A stretch of 64,000 nucleotides of DNA from Paeniglutamicibacter cryotolerans (GTDB lineage Bacteria; Actinomycetota; Actinomycetes; Actinomycetales; Micrococcaceae). Under the pieces are notes generated by a model. It was given only the letters and a program-made list of their open reading frames with translations, had not been told where the DNA came from and made no database searches. Made by a program: the position numbers and the translations under genes. Numbering within the stretch: position 1 is the first letter of the stretch; every line of letters begins with the position of its first letter. Location: assembly GCF_014190875.1 (NCBI RefSeq), contig NZ_JACHVS010000002.1, positions 930,001-994,000 on the forward strand, read 5' to 3'. Positions 36,063 to 45,400 of the stretch are shown here, piece by piece.

Positions 36063-37075
36063 CACGCACGGTCCTGGTGACCGGAGCTTCCGGGCTCCTG
36101 GGTCAGGCAGTAGCCTCGCTCCTAATCGAACGCGGTGACACGGTGCGTACCTTCCAGCGCGGTCCGGCACCGCTGCCGAACACCGAAGCGGTCGCCGGCT
36201 CCGTGGCTGACCGGCAAGCCGTCGACCGGGCGGTCGCCGGTGTGGATGCCGTCATCCATCTTGCTGCCAAGGTTTCGTTCACCGGTGCGTGGTCGGAATT
36301 CGAATCCACCAACATCACCGGCACCCGAAACCTCATTGGCTCGGCCCGCACCGCCGGGGTCGGGGACTTCGTCTTCGTTTCTTCCCCGTCCGTCGCCCAT
36401 TTCGGCGACTCCATCATCGGGGCGCCCGCCGGTCCGGCCGACCCGGCACGTGCCCGCGGAAACTATGCGCGTTCCAAGGCAGCTGCCGAACTTATCGCCC
36501 TCGAAGCGGACTCCCTTGGTTTCCGCGTGACTGCCCTGCGCCCGCACATCGTCTGGGGCCCGGGAGACACCCAACTGGTGGAACGCGTCCTGGAACGGGC
36601 CGCACGTGGCAGGCTTCCGCTCCTTGACTCCGGCACGGCCCTGATCGATACCACCTACATCGACAACGCAGCTGCTGCCCTGGTGCGCGGCCTGGACCGC
36701 ATGGAACAGGCCCACGGCCGCCACCTGGTCATCACCAATGGCCAGCCGCGGCCCGTAGGCGAGCTCATGGCCGGGATCTGTCTGGCAGGAGGGGTCAAGC
36801 CACCGGCCTGGAGCATCCCCGGAGCTGTGGCACGTGCCGCCGGCACGGTGATCGAGCGCTTCTGGCTGGCTGCCGGAAAGCGCGGCTGGGTCAAGGACGA
36901 GCCGCCCATGACGGCGTTCCTGGCCGAGCAGCTTTCCACTGCCCACTGGTTCGACCAGCGCACCACCCGCGAGGTCCTTGACTGGACGCCCGCGGTCGGC
37001 ATCGACGAGGGCCTGGAAAAGCTCGCCACCCATTACGGAGCTACCGGCGCCCTGAACCGCGCCACCGGAAAGTGA
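36059..37075 (+). CDS. oleD: OleD, NADPH-dependent 2-alkyl-3-ketoacid reductase
   Basis: A 338-residue extended short-chain dehydrogenase. The Rossmann start is RTVLVTGASGLLGQAVASLL (GxxGxxG), then VDAVIHLAAKVSFTGAW and the catalytic YARSKAAAE (YxxxK) with the Ser in FVFVSSPSVAHFGDS. RVTALRPHIVWGPGDTQLVE is the substrate-side motif of the 3-beta-HSD-like group. OleD reduces the ketoacid from OleA to the 2-alkyl-3-hydroxyacid that OleC then closes. The ATG at 36059 overlaps the oleBC stop (ATGA), indicating translational coupling. The next gene starts six bases after its stop. Confidence 0.93.
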   Translation: MTRTVLVTGASGLLGQAVASLLIERGDTVRTFQRGPAPLPNTEAVAGSVADRQAVDRAVAGVDAVIHLAAKVSFTGAWSEFESTNITGTRNLIGSARTAGVGDFVFVSSPSVAHFGDSIIGAPAGPADPARARGNYARSKAAAELIALEADSLGFRVTALRPHIVWGPGDTQLVERVLERAARGRLPLLDSGTALIDTTYIDNAAAALVRGLDRMEQAHGRHLVITNGQPRPVGELMAGICLAGGVKPPAWSIPGAVARAAGTVIERFWLAAGKRGWVKDEPPMTAFLAEQLSTAHWFDQRTTREVLDWTPAVGIDEGLEKLATHYGATGALNRATGK

Positions 37076-37080
37076 GAAGC

Positions 37081-37908
37081 ATGTCTGCCCTCGAAATCAT
37101 TGACTCCTGGCCCGTGGATCATGCCGCCGCGGCTGTCATCGACGCGTCCGGGACCCTGCTGGATTCCCATGGGGACGCCTCCCGGGTCTTCGCGCTGGCT
37201 TCCGTCACCAAATTGCTCAGCGCGTACGCCGTGCTGGTTGCGGTCGAGGAGGAAGCCCTGGAGCTCGAGCAGCCGGCTGGTCCCGAGGGGTCAACGGTGC
37301 GCCACCTGCTGGCGCATACAGCCGGCTACGATTTTTCGGGCACGGCCGTACGTGCTGCACCCGGTACCCGACGGATCTATTCGAACACCGGATTCGATGT
37401 GCTGGCGCGGACCTTGGAGGAATCCACCGGTATCGGCTTTGCCGACTATCTGGATGAAGCGGTCCTGCAGCCGCTGGGCATGTCATCAACGTCACTGGCC
37501 GGTTCGGCAGCAGCCGATGGTTCATCCTGCGTGGCAGATCTGCTCCGTTTCGCCACCGAGCTGCAGCGCCCCACGCTGCTGGCACCTTCCACACTGCACA
37601 GCGCCACCACTGTCCAGTTCCCCGGGCTGGATGGCATCCTGCCCGGCTACGGCAGGCAGCGACCGAACGACTGGGGCCTCGGGTTCGAGATCCGCGGCAG
37701 CAAGTCCCCGCACTGGACCGGCACCGGGAACTCGGCGAAGACCTTCGGGCACTTCGGACAGGCTGGCACGTTCCTCTGGGTGGATCCCGAAGCAGGAATT
37801 TCCTGCATAGCACTGACGGACCGTGATTTCGGACCGTGGGCAGTTGAAGCCTGGACTCCGTTCAACGATGCGGTACTCTCCGCCTTTGCCGGGCCGGGGC
37901 TCCGATAG
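37081..37908 (+). CDS. serine hydrolase, beta-lactamase/PBP fold, in the ole operon
   Basis: A 275-residue class C beta-lactamase-like esterase. FALASVTKLLSAYAVLVAVE has the SxxK nucleophile, TRRIYSNTGFDVLARTLEES the YxN motif, and FGHFGQAGTFLW the third HxG-type motif. HLLAHTAGYDFSG is also typical. It has no signal peptide, so it is probably cytoplasmic, unlike true beta-lactamases. The ATG at 37081 lies six bases after the oleD stop, so it is almost certainly translated from the same mRNA. Family members hydrolyse esters, amides or lactones. Because the ole pathway passes through a beta-lactone, a role in opening that intermediate or a by-product is an attractive but unproven guess. The gene is convergent with the glycosyltransferase at 37911, only three bases away. 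Confidence 0.88.
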   Translation: MSALEIIDSWPVDHAAAAVIDASGTLLDSHGDASRVFALASVTKLLSAYAVLVAVEEEALELEQPAGPEGSTVRHLLAHTAGYDFSGTAVRAAPGTRRIYSNTGFDVLARTLEESTGIGFADYLDEAVLQPLGMSSTSLAGSAAADGSSCVADLLRFATELQRPTLLAPSTLHSATTVQFPGLDGILPGYGRQRPNDWGLGFEIRGSKSPHWTGTGNSAKTFGHFGQAGTFLWVDPEAGISCIALTDRDFGPWAVEAWTPFNDAVLSAFAGPGLR

Positions 37909-37910
37909 GC

Positions 37911-39797
37911 TCAGTTCGTCATTTGACGCGGCACCACGGCCTTCAGCGATAGCCAGCCACCCTGCGTGGCATAGATCCGCCACCCGGAACCCTCGCTCTG
38001 TTCCACCGGACCCGCCTGGAGCCGCTTGCTGGCACCTGCCATGACGGCGTGTGCGTCAAAGATCGTTCCGGGAGGCAGCTGTGGCAACGTGATAATCCAG
38101 CGCCCACCGGCGAGGGCTGCTTTCGCTTCGGGCGCTGTCCCGGTCCGCTCCGTCAGTACCAACACCGTGCCTTCGGGTACGTCTGGGTGCGCTGTCAACT
38201 CCAGATCCCCCTCGATCCAACGCGCTGACCGAGCCAACGGCCCGACTGTCGACCCGCGGATACGTAGGGCACGGGGCGAGTGGGAGAGCAGTTCCAGCCA
38301 GCGGGCACTGAATTTTTCCGGGCCGAAGTCAGCCAGTGTCTCCAGGCCGGCGCTGCCCATGGATTCACGTAATGCCGGATTCCGCATGAGCTCCACCACC
38401 CGGCCGGCCAGCGCCTCGTGTTCACCAAAGGGAACCAGGAATCCGTTGATCCCCTCCCGGATGACATCACGGGGACCGTAATTGGCATCGTAGGCAAGTA
38501 CCGGCACCCCGTGGCTCATGCTCTCAAGCAGCGTTAGGGGGAATCCCTCCGAGGCCGAGGTCAGCAAGGTGGCACAGGCCCCGGCATAGATCGCGTCTGT
38601 GCCATGGGCAAAAGGCATGAAGCGCACTGAATCGACGATGCCCAGCTCCGCGATCAACTCCTTGATCTTGTTCTCCTCCGCGTCCCCATACCCGAAACCG
38701 AAGACTTCCAGGACGGCGTTGGGCTCCTTGGTCAACACGTGTGCCATGACCCGCATTGCCTCGTCCACCCGCTTCTTCGGATGTGTCCTGGCAACCAGGA
38801 CCAAACGCAGTGGATTCACCTCGACCAGCGGCTGCGGCGCGGGGGCGACCTGGCCGATGACTGTGATCATCTCGGCGTGGCCGGCCTCCGCGGCGATGTC
38901 CGCCTTCTGTGCTGGGGTCAGCGCCACCATGGCATCGAACTCGTCCAAGTGCTCCAGCGTCCGCGTCCAGTTCCGGCTGGTTCCCGAACCCCGTACATAG
39001 GGTGGATTGAGATGGTTGCTATGGATGGTGATGATCTTCAGGAGGTTAGGGTGGCTGATCGCCCGCACTATATCGTCCAGGTTATCGGCGGGGATATTGG
39101 GCAGGTTTTCACGGAATTCAGCACAGATTGCCGGGGCTTCCTCTGCTGTGAGGAGCAGCTCGAAGGCCCGCGTATAGAGCTTTCCGGTACTGTCCAGTTC
39201 GATTTCGGGACCGTGCAGGAACGATTGGGCCCACGCGTCCTGCCCGGAGTTTTGCCAAATCGTCAGGAAGCAGCTTCCGTTGCGCCCGATGTAGCGTTGG
39301 ACAGTGGGTTTGTTGCTGCCCTGCTGATATTCGAGGATGCGTGCGATCCGCCCGGTCTCGTCCATTTCCTCACGGCGGACGCGATAGCGGGCCGGGCTGA
39401 AATATTCGATGACCTCGAGCACCCCACTCCTGTCGAAACGAACATACCGTTCAAAGAGCCCATTTCTGAAGAGCCGGAACGCCCGGCCGCTGGAATCGGC
39501 GAAATAGCTGCTGATCTCAGCTTCCTCCTCGATGACCACCGGCACCCGACTTTCCGGGCCACTTTGGTCAAGCGCCCTGAGCACGCTCTTGACGATCACG
39601 TCCGGGTGCAGGTGGCCATCGCGCTTAAGGTCGGCAACGTCAGCCCCGAGCCTTGACTGGGCACCCAACACGTCGATATGAACCGATTGGAGTGCACCGC
39701 TTGCCGCCAGAACGGAGGCCCGTTCCCGGACGGCCTTCACCAGTCCCCCGCGCTTGAGTGCCAGGGTATTGACGATGAAGTGCGCGCTGGTGGCCAT
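37911..39797 (-). CDS. family 4 glycosyltransferase, poly(glycerol-phosphate) glucosyltransferase-like
   Basis: A 628-residue paralogue of the enzyme at 26689-28509 with the same layout. The N-terminal part is HFIVNTLALKRGGLVKAVRE, the insert is PTVQRYIGRNGSCFLTIWQN, and the GT4 core has LRLVLVARTHPKKRVDEAMR and TSASEGFPLTLLESMSHGVP (EGFPxxxxES). A C-terminal beta-rich module of about 110 residues ends RIYATQGGWLSLKAVVP. Unlike the other copy it has the GC content of the surrounding genome. It probably adds a sugar to a glycerol-phosphate-type wall polymer; donor and acceptor are not predictable. It is on the same strand as mutM, 59 bases downstream of it, with a short hairpin (GCCTGTGAACAGGC, 39824-39837) between them, and tail-to-tail with the ole operon. 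Confidence 0.85.
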   Translation of the reverse strand: MATSAHFIVNTLALKRGGLVKAVRERASVLAASGALQSVHIDVLGAQSRLGADVADLKRDGHLHPDVIVKSVLRALDQSGPESRVPVVIEEEAEISSYFADSSGRAFRLFRNGLFERYVRFDRSGVLEVIEYFSPARYRVRREEMDETGRIARILEYQQGSNKPTVQRYIGRNGSCFLTIWQNSGQDAWAQSFLHGPEIELDSTGKLYTRAFELLLTAEEAPAICAEFRENLPNIPADNLDDIVRAISHPNLLKIITIHSNHLNPPYVRGSGTSRNWTRTLEHLDEFDAMVALTPAQKADIAAEAGHAEMITVIGQVAPAPQPLVEVNPLRLVLVARTHPKKRVDEAMRVMAHVLTKEPNAVLEVFGFGYGDAEENKIKELIAELGIVDSVRFMPFAHGTDAIYAGACATLLTSASEGFPLTLLESMSHGVPVLAYDANYGPRDVIREGINGFLVPFGEHEALAGRVVELMRNPALRESMGSAGLETLADFGPEKFSARWLELLSHSPRALRIRGSTVGPLARSARWIEGDLELTAHPDVPEGTVLVLTERTGTAPEAKAALAGGRWIITLPQLPPGTIFDAHAVMAGASKRLQAGPVEQSEGSGWRIYATQGGWLSLKAVVPRQMTN

Positions 39798-39856
39798 GGG
39801 GAAAGCCTACGTTCAAGAAGATGGCCTGTGAACAGGCGTTTCACCTGAATTCGTGG

Positions 39857-40786
39857 TCAGTTCCGTGCGTTACGTGGCGTTGGCTGGCAGCGCGGACAGG
39901 AATACGAGGAACGACCCATGAATGGATCCCGGCGGATCAAGGAGGTGAGCCCCGCGTCCCGGCAGCGCTGACATTCCTTGCCCTCGCGTCCATAGGCATT
40001 GAGCGAGCGGTCGAAGTATCCAGAAGCACCGTTGACGTTGACATACAGGGCATCGAAACTGGTTCCGCCAGCCTCCAGGGCCCGGCCCATGACATCACGC
40101 AACGCTGCGAAGAGCAGCGCCACCTCGGGGCGCCTGATGGTGTCGGTTGCGCGCTTTGAATGCAGCTTGGCGGCCCAGAGCGCTTCATCGGCGTAGATGT
40201 TTCCGACCCCGGAGATCACCTGCTGATCGAGAATGGCCCGTTTGAGACCGATGCGTCGCTTGCGCAGGGCCAGGTAGAGGTCGTCGGCCCCGAGCGAAGA
40301 GTCCAGCACGTCCCGTGCAATGTGTGCCGCGGCCTCGGGGATCAGCGCGCTATCGCTGCCCGTTCCGCCGGGCAGTCCGTCATCGGTGCGCTGCAGCGGG
40401 GAGAGGAACACTCCCCCGAAGATTCGCTGGTCAATGAAGCGCAATTCGGCGGGTTTTCCTGCGGTCTCGGCCAATTCAAACCGGACCTTGAGGTGCTTTT
40501 CATCGGGGGCCTCGTGTTCTTCGACCAGGAGCTGCCCGCTCATGCCCAGGTGAGCCACCATGGCTAACGGTACGGGCAGGCCTCCCAGGGGAAGCCAAAG
40601 AAACTTTCCCCGGCGTATCGCGGCCAGGGGCGTGGTGCCGATAACGGTGTCGAGGAAATCAGCCGGGCCACCCGGGTGGCGGCGCAGGGAACGCGGATCA
40701 AGGACCTGGGCGGTGGCGATGGTGCGGCCAACCACCCAGTCCTCGAGCCCGCGGCGGACGACCTCCACTTCGGGAAGCTCGGGCAC
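39857..40786 (-). CDS. mutM: formamidopyrimidine-DNA glycosylase MutM (Fpg)
   Basis: A 309-residue enzyme. It starts MPELPEVEVVRRGLEDWVVG, in which the exposed Pro1 is the Schiff-base nucleophile and Glu2 the general acid. VISGVGNIYADEALWAAKLH is the helix-two-turn-helix, and the C-terminal zinc finger is CQRCRDAG...YSCPRCQ. It excises 8-oxoguanine and ring-opened purines and cuts the abasic site. The gene begins two bases after the rnc stop, forming a DUF177-rpmF-rnc-mutM operon usual in actinobacteria. Confidence 0.97.
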   Translation of the reverse strand: MPELPEVEVVRRGLEDWVVGRTIATAQVLDPRSLRRHPGGPADFLDTVIGTTPLAAIRRGKFLWLPLGGLPVPLAMVAHLGMSGQLLVEEHEAPDEKHLKVRFELAETAGKPAELRFIDQRIFGGVFLSPLQRTDDGLPGGTGSDSALIPEAAAHIARDVLDSSLGADDLYLALRKRRIGLKRAILDQQVISGVGNIYADEALWAAKLHSKRATDTIRRPEVALLFAALRDVMGRALEAGGTSFDALYVNVNGASGYFDRSLNAYGREGKECQRCRDAGLTSLIRRDPFMGRSSYSCPRCQPTPRNARN

Positions 40787-40788
40787 CG

Positions 40789-41490
40789 CTAGTTTTCCTT
40801 GGCGTCTTTGGCCGGGGTCCGGAGCATCTTCCAGGAGGATGCTGCGGCTTCCTGTTCGGCTTCCTTCTTCGAGGGGCCGGCACCGGAGCCATAGGCCTGG
40901 CCACCGATGTGAAGGGTTGCCACGTAGCTTCGAGCATGATCGGGACCAGAACCCTCAACCCGGTATTCAATGGTGCCGAGCTTGTTGGATGCGGCGATCT
41001 CCTGGATGGAGGTCTTCCAGTCCGTGCCGGCACCGAGCGCGTCGACGTCCTTCAGCAGCGGACCAACCAGGCGCATGACCAGCAGGCGCGCGGTTTCGAT
41101 GCCGTGCGTCAGATAGGTGGCACCGATCAGCGACTCCATGGTGTCGGCAAGGATCGATGATTTGTCTGCACCGTTGGTGAGACGCTCGCCCTGGCCGAGA
41201 AGAATGAATTCGCCCACGCCGAGGGTACGGGCGATGCCGGCCAAGGCACGTGTACTGACGACGGCCGAACGGCGCTTCGCCAGGTCGCCCTCGGGAAGGT
41301 CGGGGTATTGGCGGTACAGGTGATCGGTGACGGCATAGCCGAGGATCGAGTCACCCAGGAACTCCAGGCGTTCGTTGGTGGGCAGGCCACCATTTTCGTA
41401 CGCGAAGGAACGATGTGTGAGAGCAAGACGAAGCGTCCCGGAGTCGATATCGACTCCGAGACGCTTCAAAAGCTCTTCTGATGAAGGCAT
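40789..41490 (-). CDS. rnc: ribonuclease III
   Basis: A 233-residue double-strand RNA endonuclease. The catalytic domain has NERLEFLGDSILGYAVTDHL, the RNase III signature with its metal-binding Glu and Asp, and TMESLIGATYLTHGIE with the second acidic pair. A double-stranded-RNA-binding domain forms the last 70 residues (IEYRVEGSGPDHARSYVATL, KKEAEQEAAASSWKML). It processes rRNA precursors and structured mRNAs. It lies nine bases downstream of rpmF and two bases upstream of mutM. Confidence 0.97.
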   Translation of the reverse strand: MPSSEELLKRLGVDIDSGTLRLALTHRSFAYENGGLPTNERLEFLGDSILGYAVTDHLYRQYPDLPEGDLAKRRSAVVSTRALAGIARTLGVGEFILLGQGERLTNGADKSSILADTMESLIGATYLTHGIETARLLVMRLVGPLLKDVDALGAGTDWKTSIQEIAASNKLGTIEYRVEGSGPDHARSYVATLHIGGQAYGSGAGPSKKEAEQEAAASSWKMLRTPAKDAKEN

Positions 41491-41499
41491 CTGACAGAC

Positions 41500-41703
41500 T
41501 TACGCGTCAGCTACCTTGCGGCCCTTGTACTCAAGGAACAGCTCGGTGCCTGCGGAGTCCGTGACAACCTTAGCCTGGTGCGGCAGGCTGTAGGTGACGC
41601 GGCCGTTTTCAACGGTCTTGACCAGGTGAGGCGCAGTCGCCTTCCACTGGGCCCGGCGGGCGCGAGTATTCGAGCGGGACATCTTCCGCTTAGGAACAGC
41701 CAC
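41500..41703 (-). CDS. rpmF: 50S ribosomal protein bL32, zinc-free form
   Basis: A 67-residue protein starting [20 protein letters not shown], the bL32 signature. It contains no cysteine and so is the zinc-independent form of the protein. It begins two bases after the DUF177 stop and precedes rnc. The DUF177-rpmF pair is conserved across bacteria. Confidence 0.97.
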   Translation of the reverse strand: MAVPKRKMSRSNTRARRAQWKATAPHLVKTVENGRVTYSLPHQAKVVTDSAGTELFLEYKGRKVADA

Positions 41704-41705
41704 GG

Positions 41706-42413
41706 CTATCTCTCTTCTCTATCGACTGAATGTGTACTATTCGCCGCGTGGTCCGCGGCGTTGTCGGACAAACCGGCAAGGGCTGCCCAACGAGGATCCA
41801 AGACCTCATGGTGGTGCTCCGGATCCTCATTCAGGTTCATTCCGCATTCGGAACAAAGCCCTGCACAGTCTTCCTTACACACCGGCTGGAATGGCAGCGC
41901 GGTCACCACTGCATCCCGAAGTACCGGCTCGAGATCAATATGATCATCGATAACCCGGCACTGGTCATCCTCTTCGTCATCCTCGGGCAGATTAATGCCC
42001 TCGTAATAGAAGAGTTCTTGGATATCGGCATCGAGGTCATACGCGATGGACTCCAGGCACCTTCCGCACTCACCGTTGATTTCAACAGTGGCCACTCCGG
42101 AAACCAAGATACCCTCGTGCACGGCCTCGAACCTCAGATCCAGGTCGATTTCCGACCCTTCCTGAACGCCGACGAGTGCTACACCCAGTTCAGCGGGCGC
42201 AGCGACCTGCTCATCGAGAATTGTCATGCTTCCCGGGCTGCGCCCGAGATCCTTGGTCGAAAGGACCAAGGGCGAACTGCGATCGATGCCGTGTGACGAC
42301 GAACGACCTGAACGCTTTTCGCTGATGATGACTCCTGTAGAACATAGACCGACATTACATCTTAGCCCGAAGCGGGAAGAGAACCCAAACGTATCTCCTA
42401 TGGCGTGGCGCAC
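41706..42413 (-). CDS. DUF177 (YceD-like) protein upstream of rpmF, start uncertain
   Basis: The conserved body reads [18 protein letters not shown], then [40 protein letters not shown] and the cysteine cluster [19 protein letters not shown], matching DUF177 proteins encoded next to rpmF. These are linked to 23S rRNA accumulation in other organisms. The start is odd. AGGAG lies at 42332-42336, but the codons after it are ATC (42329 and 42326), with no ATG, GTG or TTG before the conserved N-terminus. The first ATG (42228) would remove conserved residues, and the only upstream option is the GTG at 42413, which adds about 28 unrelated residues. I give the longest frame; the true start may be an ATC near 42326 or the GTG on a leaderless mRNA. 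Confidence 0.8.
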   Translation of the reverse strand: MRHAIGDTFGFSSRFGLRCNVGLCSTGVIISEKRSGRSSSHGIDRSSPLVLSTKDLGRSPGSMTILDEQVAAPAELGVALVGVQEGSEIDLDLRFEAVHEGILVSGVATVEINGECGRCLESIAYDLDADIQELFYYEGINLPEDDEEDDQCRVIDDHIDLEPVLRDAVVTALPFQPVCKEDCAGLCSECGMNLNEDPEHHHEVLDPRWAALAGLSDNAADHAANSTHSVDREER

Positions 42414-42421
42414 GTGCCGCG

Positions 42422-45400
42422 CTAGGAGGATTCGAAAAGTGCTTCGACTACCCGGGCAGAAGCCGAGCCGTCGTCGCGGGGAGCGAACCGCGCGAGGAAC
42501 TCCTCGCGCCTTCCGCCGTCCTGCAGGTCTCCGTCAAGTGCGCCTTGCAGCGCAGCGAAGAGTGCATCCTCGCTCTCAACAATAGGTCCCGGCATCTCCT
42601 GCGCGTAATCGAGATAGAACCCGCGCAGCTCGTCCCGGTATACCTCCAAGTCATACGCGTAGAACACGATAGGACGGCGCAGCAGCGCATAATCGAAGAA
42701 GACGGAGGAGTAGTCGGTAATCAGCACATCGCTTGCCAGATAGAGCTCCTGGATCTCTGGATAGCCCGAAACGTCGATGACCTTGCCCCGGCATTCGGGC
42801 GGGATCTCCAGTCCGGCCTGGACCAGCACGTGCATCCTCAGGAGCAGCACCGTGTCGTCTCCGAACCTTTGGGTGAAGCCGGCCAGATCAAACGGCATCT
42901 CGAAACCGAACCTTCCCCGGCCGTTGGAGGCGTTGTCCCGGAAGGTGGGGGCGTAGAGGACAACCCGTTGCCCGGGCGCTATGCCCAGCCCGCGCCGCAC
43001 CTGTGAGGCCTTCTCCCCCGCGGAATCGGCAACCAATGGATCATTGCGCGGATAGCCAAGCTCCAGGACCGGGCCGGTGTATCCATATGAGCTCCGCATG
43101 GCCGCTGTGGCATAGGGACTCGGGGATAGCAGGTGCGTCCACTGTGCCGTCGCCCGCTCGACTCGCTCGACGTAGCCCGGATCACGCCCCTGGATCTCTC
43201 CGATGTCGTGCAGCATGCGCTTGAGCGGCGTCCCGTGCCAGGTCTGCAGGTAGACCCCCCGCTTGCGCCTGGTCATGTAATACGGGAAGCTCTGGTTCGA
43301 GACCCAGTATTTCGCCCGGCCCATCACCCAGAAATACTGCGGTGAAAGCCGTTTGACAACAGTCGTGTTCGGATCGGCGAAATGCCGGGGCCCATCGTAG
43401 ATCCATACCTTCTTGCGGGCATCACCCCGGCGTACCAGTTCCTCGTATATATACCGTGGCGAATCCGCGTATTGCTTGCCCAGCCCGGATTCGAAGACCA
43501 TGAGCCTGCTGTCCATGGGTAGCTTCTGCAGTCCGCGCTGCATCGCCTTCATGACAGAGAAATAGCGTTTGCTCCGGCGCAGCCTGCCCAACAACCGCTC
43601 GGCGAATTCGGTCTTGGCGATCTTCTCCACAGGACTCGCAGTTACCTGCAGCGCAGCCACCGCTTCGAAGACCCGTTTCGAATGGTTCAAGTCCTTGGCG
43701 ACGATGAACCTATCCGAGCGTTCCCGATATTCCGGTTCCATGGCAAATCCACGCCGAACAGTTGCCTCGAGCTGGTCGAAGAGCGCGGCAAGATCAAGGG
43801 CCACCGGTCCAGGAAGCTCAGAATCGAGGTCCAGATGGGATCCGGCTTTGCCCAGGAAACGGCCCCGGTCGAATTGCAGGTAGTGCACCGGCCGGCCCAG
43901 GAAGCTGAAGTCGAATCCGACGCTTGAATAGTCGGTGACCATCGCCGCGCTCTGTTTCATCAGGAACTGGACGTCGGTTTCCCCCTGCCGCACGATGCGT
44001 GCCGGGGCATGCTCGAAGTAGGAGGTGAATCCCTGCATATTCGGATGCAGACAGAAGACAACCTCGACGTTTTCAGTTTCGGCGAGCCGGAGTAACCGCG
44101 GATGGTTCAGGAAGTCGCTCCACAGCCGCAGGTACTCCGATTCACCGAACGCTGCGTCGGTCTGCAGCCAGTCCCTCCATGTGGGAATGACAAGTAGTTG
44201 GCGCGGCTTGAGATCGACATCGCCCGCCAGCAGCGAATCGAAACGGGGAAGGCCTGTGACGACCACTTCCCGCGGGGAATATCCGAAGTCTCCCACGATG
44301 TACTCCTTTTCCCGTTCCGAAGAAACACAGAACAGGTCCGTTTCAAAACTGGTCGATCGCTTTCCGTAGTTCGGCACCATCCACTTGGTGCCCATGACAC
44401 CGTGTTGCAGGAACACCCGGTACCCCGTGGCCTTGCTGCGGAACTCGGGCATCCGCGTGGGGTACAGATAGTCGGGATGGTGGGTTCCGATGAACCGGTC
44501 AGCCAGCAGGGCCAGCCTGAAGTGTTCCTCGGAATGGTGGAACACCACATGGCCCAAGCCCCGCAGGTTATCCAGCTCCGGCGAACCCTGGTTGATCACG
44601 TAGTAGGCATCGATCTCAGGGTGGTGTTCGCGGACGTACCTGAAGAAATACAGCCCGTTGTCCTGGGCCTTGTAGGGCAGTTCCCCGATGATCCATATCG
44701 GTTTGTTTCCGCGCTTGGCCAACGCCCGTCCCACCCGGCCCGATTCGCGCATCATGGTGAATGACTTGAGCGAAAAGCGCTCGATCAGTAGCGAGGTGGC
44801 TTTGCGCTTAAAGGTGTAATACGGGTTCAGGACGAGGACTTCCCCGCCACGGATCAGGTGCCCTGCCCGGGTAGTGGCGCGGACGACGTACGGGGTCTTG
44901 GCAACGCGGATGCTGACCGGTTCCTCGCGTCCTTCAAGCAGGAGTTCGACCCACAGGTCATAGTTGTCCTCCGTATCGAGTTGATCCCAATCGACAGTGG
45001 CGAAGTCTAGGACCGCCTCCCAGAGATAGCGCCCTCTTCCGAAATTCCGTGCCGTTGCATCACGAAGCGCGCCAAAGCTGGATGGTCCTTCCAGCACGTT
45101 TCCAGAACGTCGGCCGATCAGCTGGAACCGGGACGAGGCCACCTTGTCGAATCCGGTGTATGCCCGCCCACGCAGACACAGTACGGCATTCGTCGTGTCT
45201 ATTGAATCAACGCCCAGGCTGATGGTGGGACGGGCTTCCCTGCCCACCGCCAAAGCCAGGTATCCGTTCCTGTTGACGTAAGGGGCAACCAGGGCCGCGC
45301 CACCGCCAACACCGTCCAGCCGTCCGAGCACCGTCAGCCCACAGCGGCCTAGCGGCACATGGCTGAGAACCTCGGCATCCGCGTCAACCACCCCGCCATT

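Noticed and set aside
35220..36170. 316-codon minus-strand frame opposite oleBC
   Set aside because: It lies entirely within the oleC half, which is certain; its composition is typical of an antisense frame.
39824..39837. Short hairpin GCCTGTGAACAGGC considered as the mutM terminator
   Set aside because: The stem is only five or six bases and no T-run follows on the minus strand, so it is mentioned only with the neighbouring gene.
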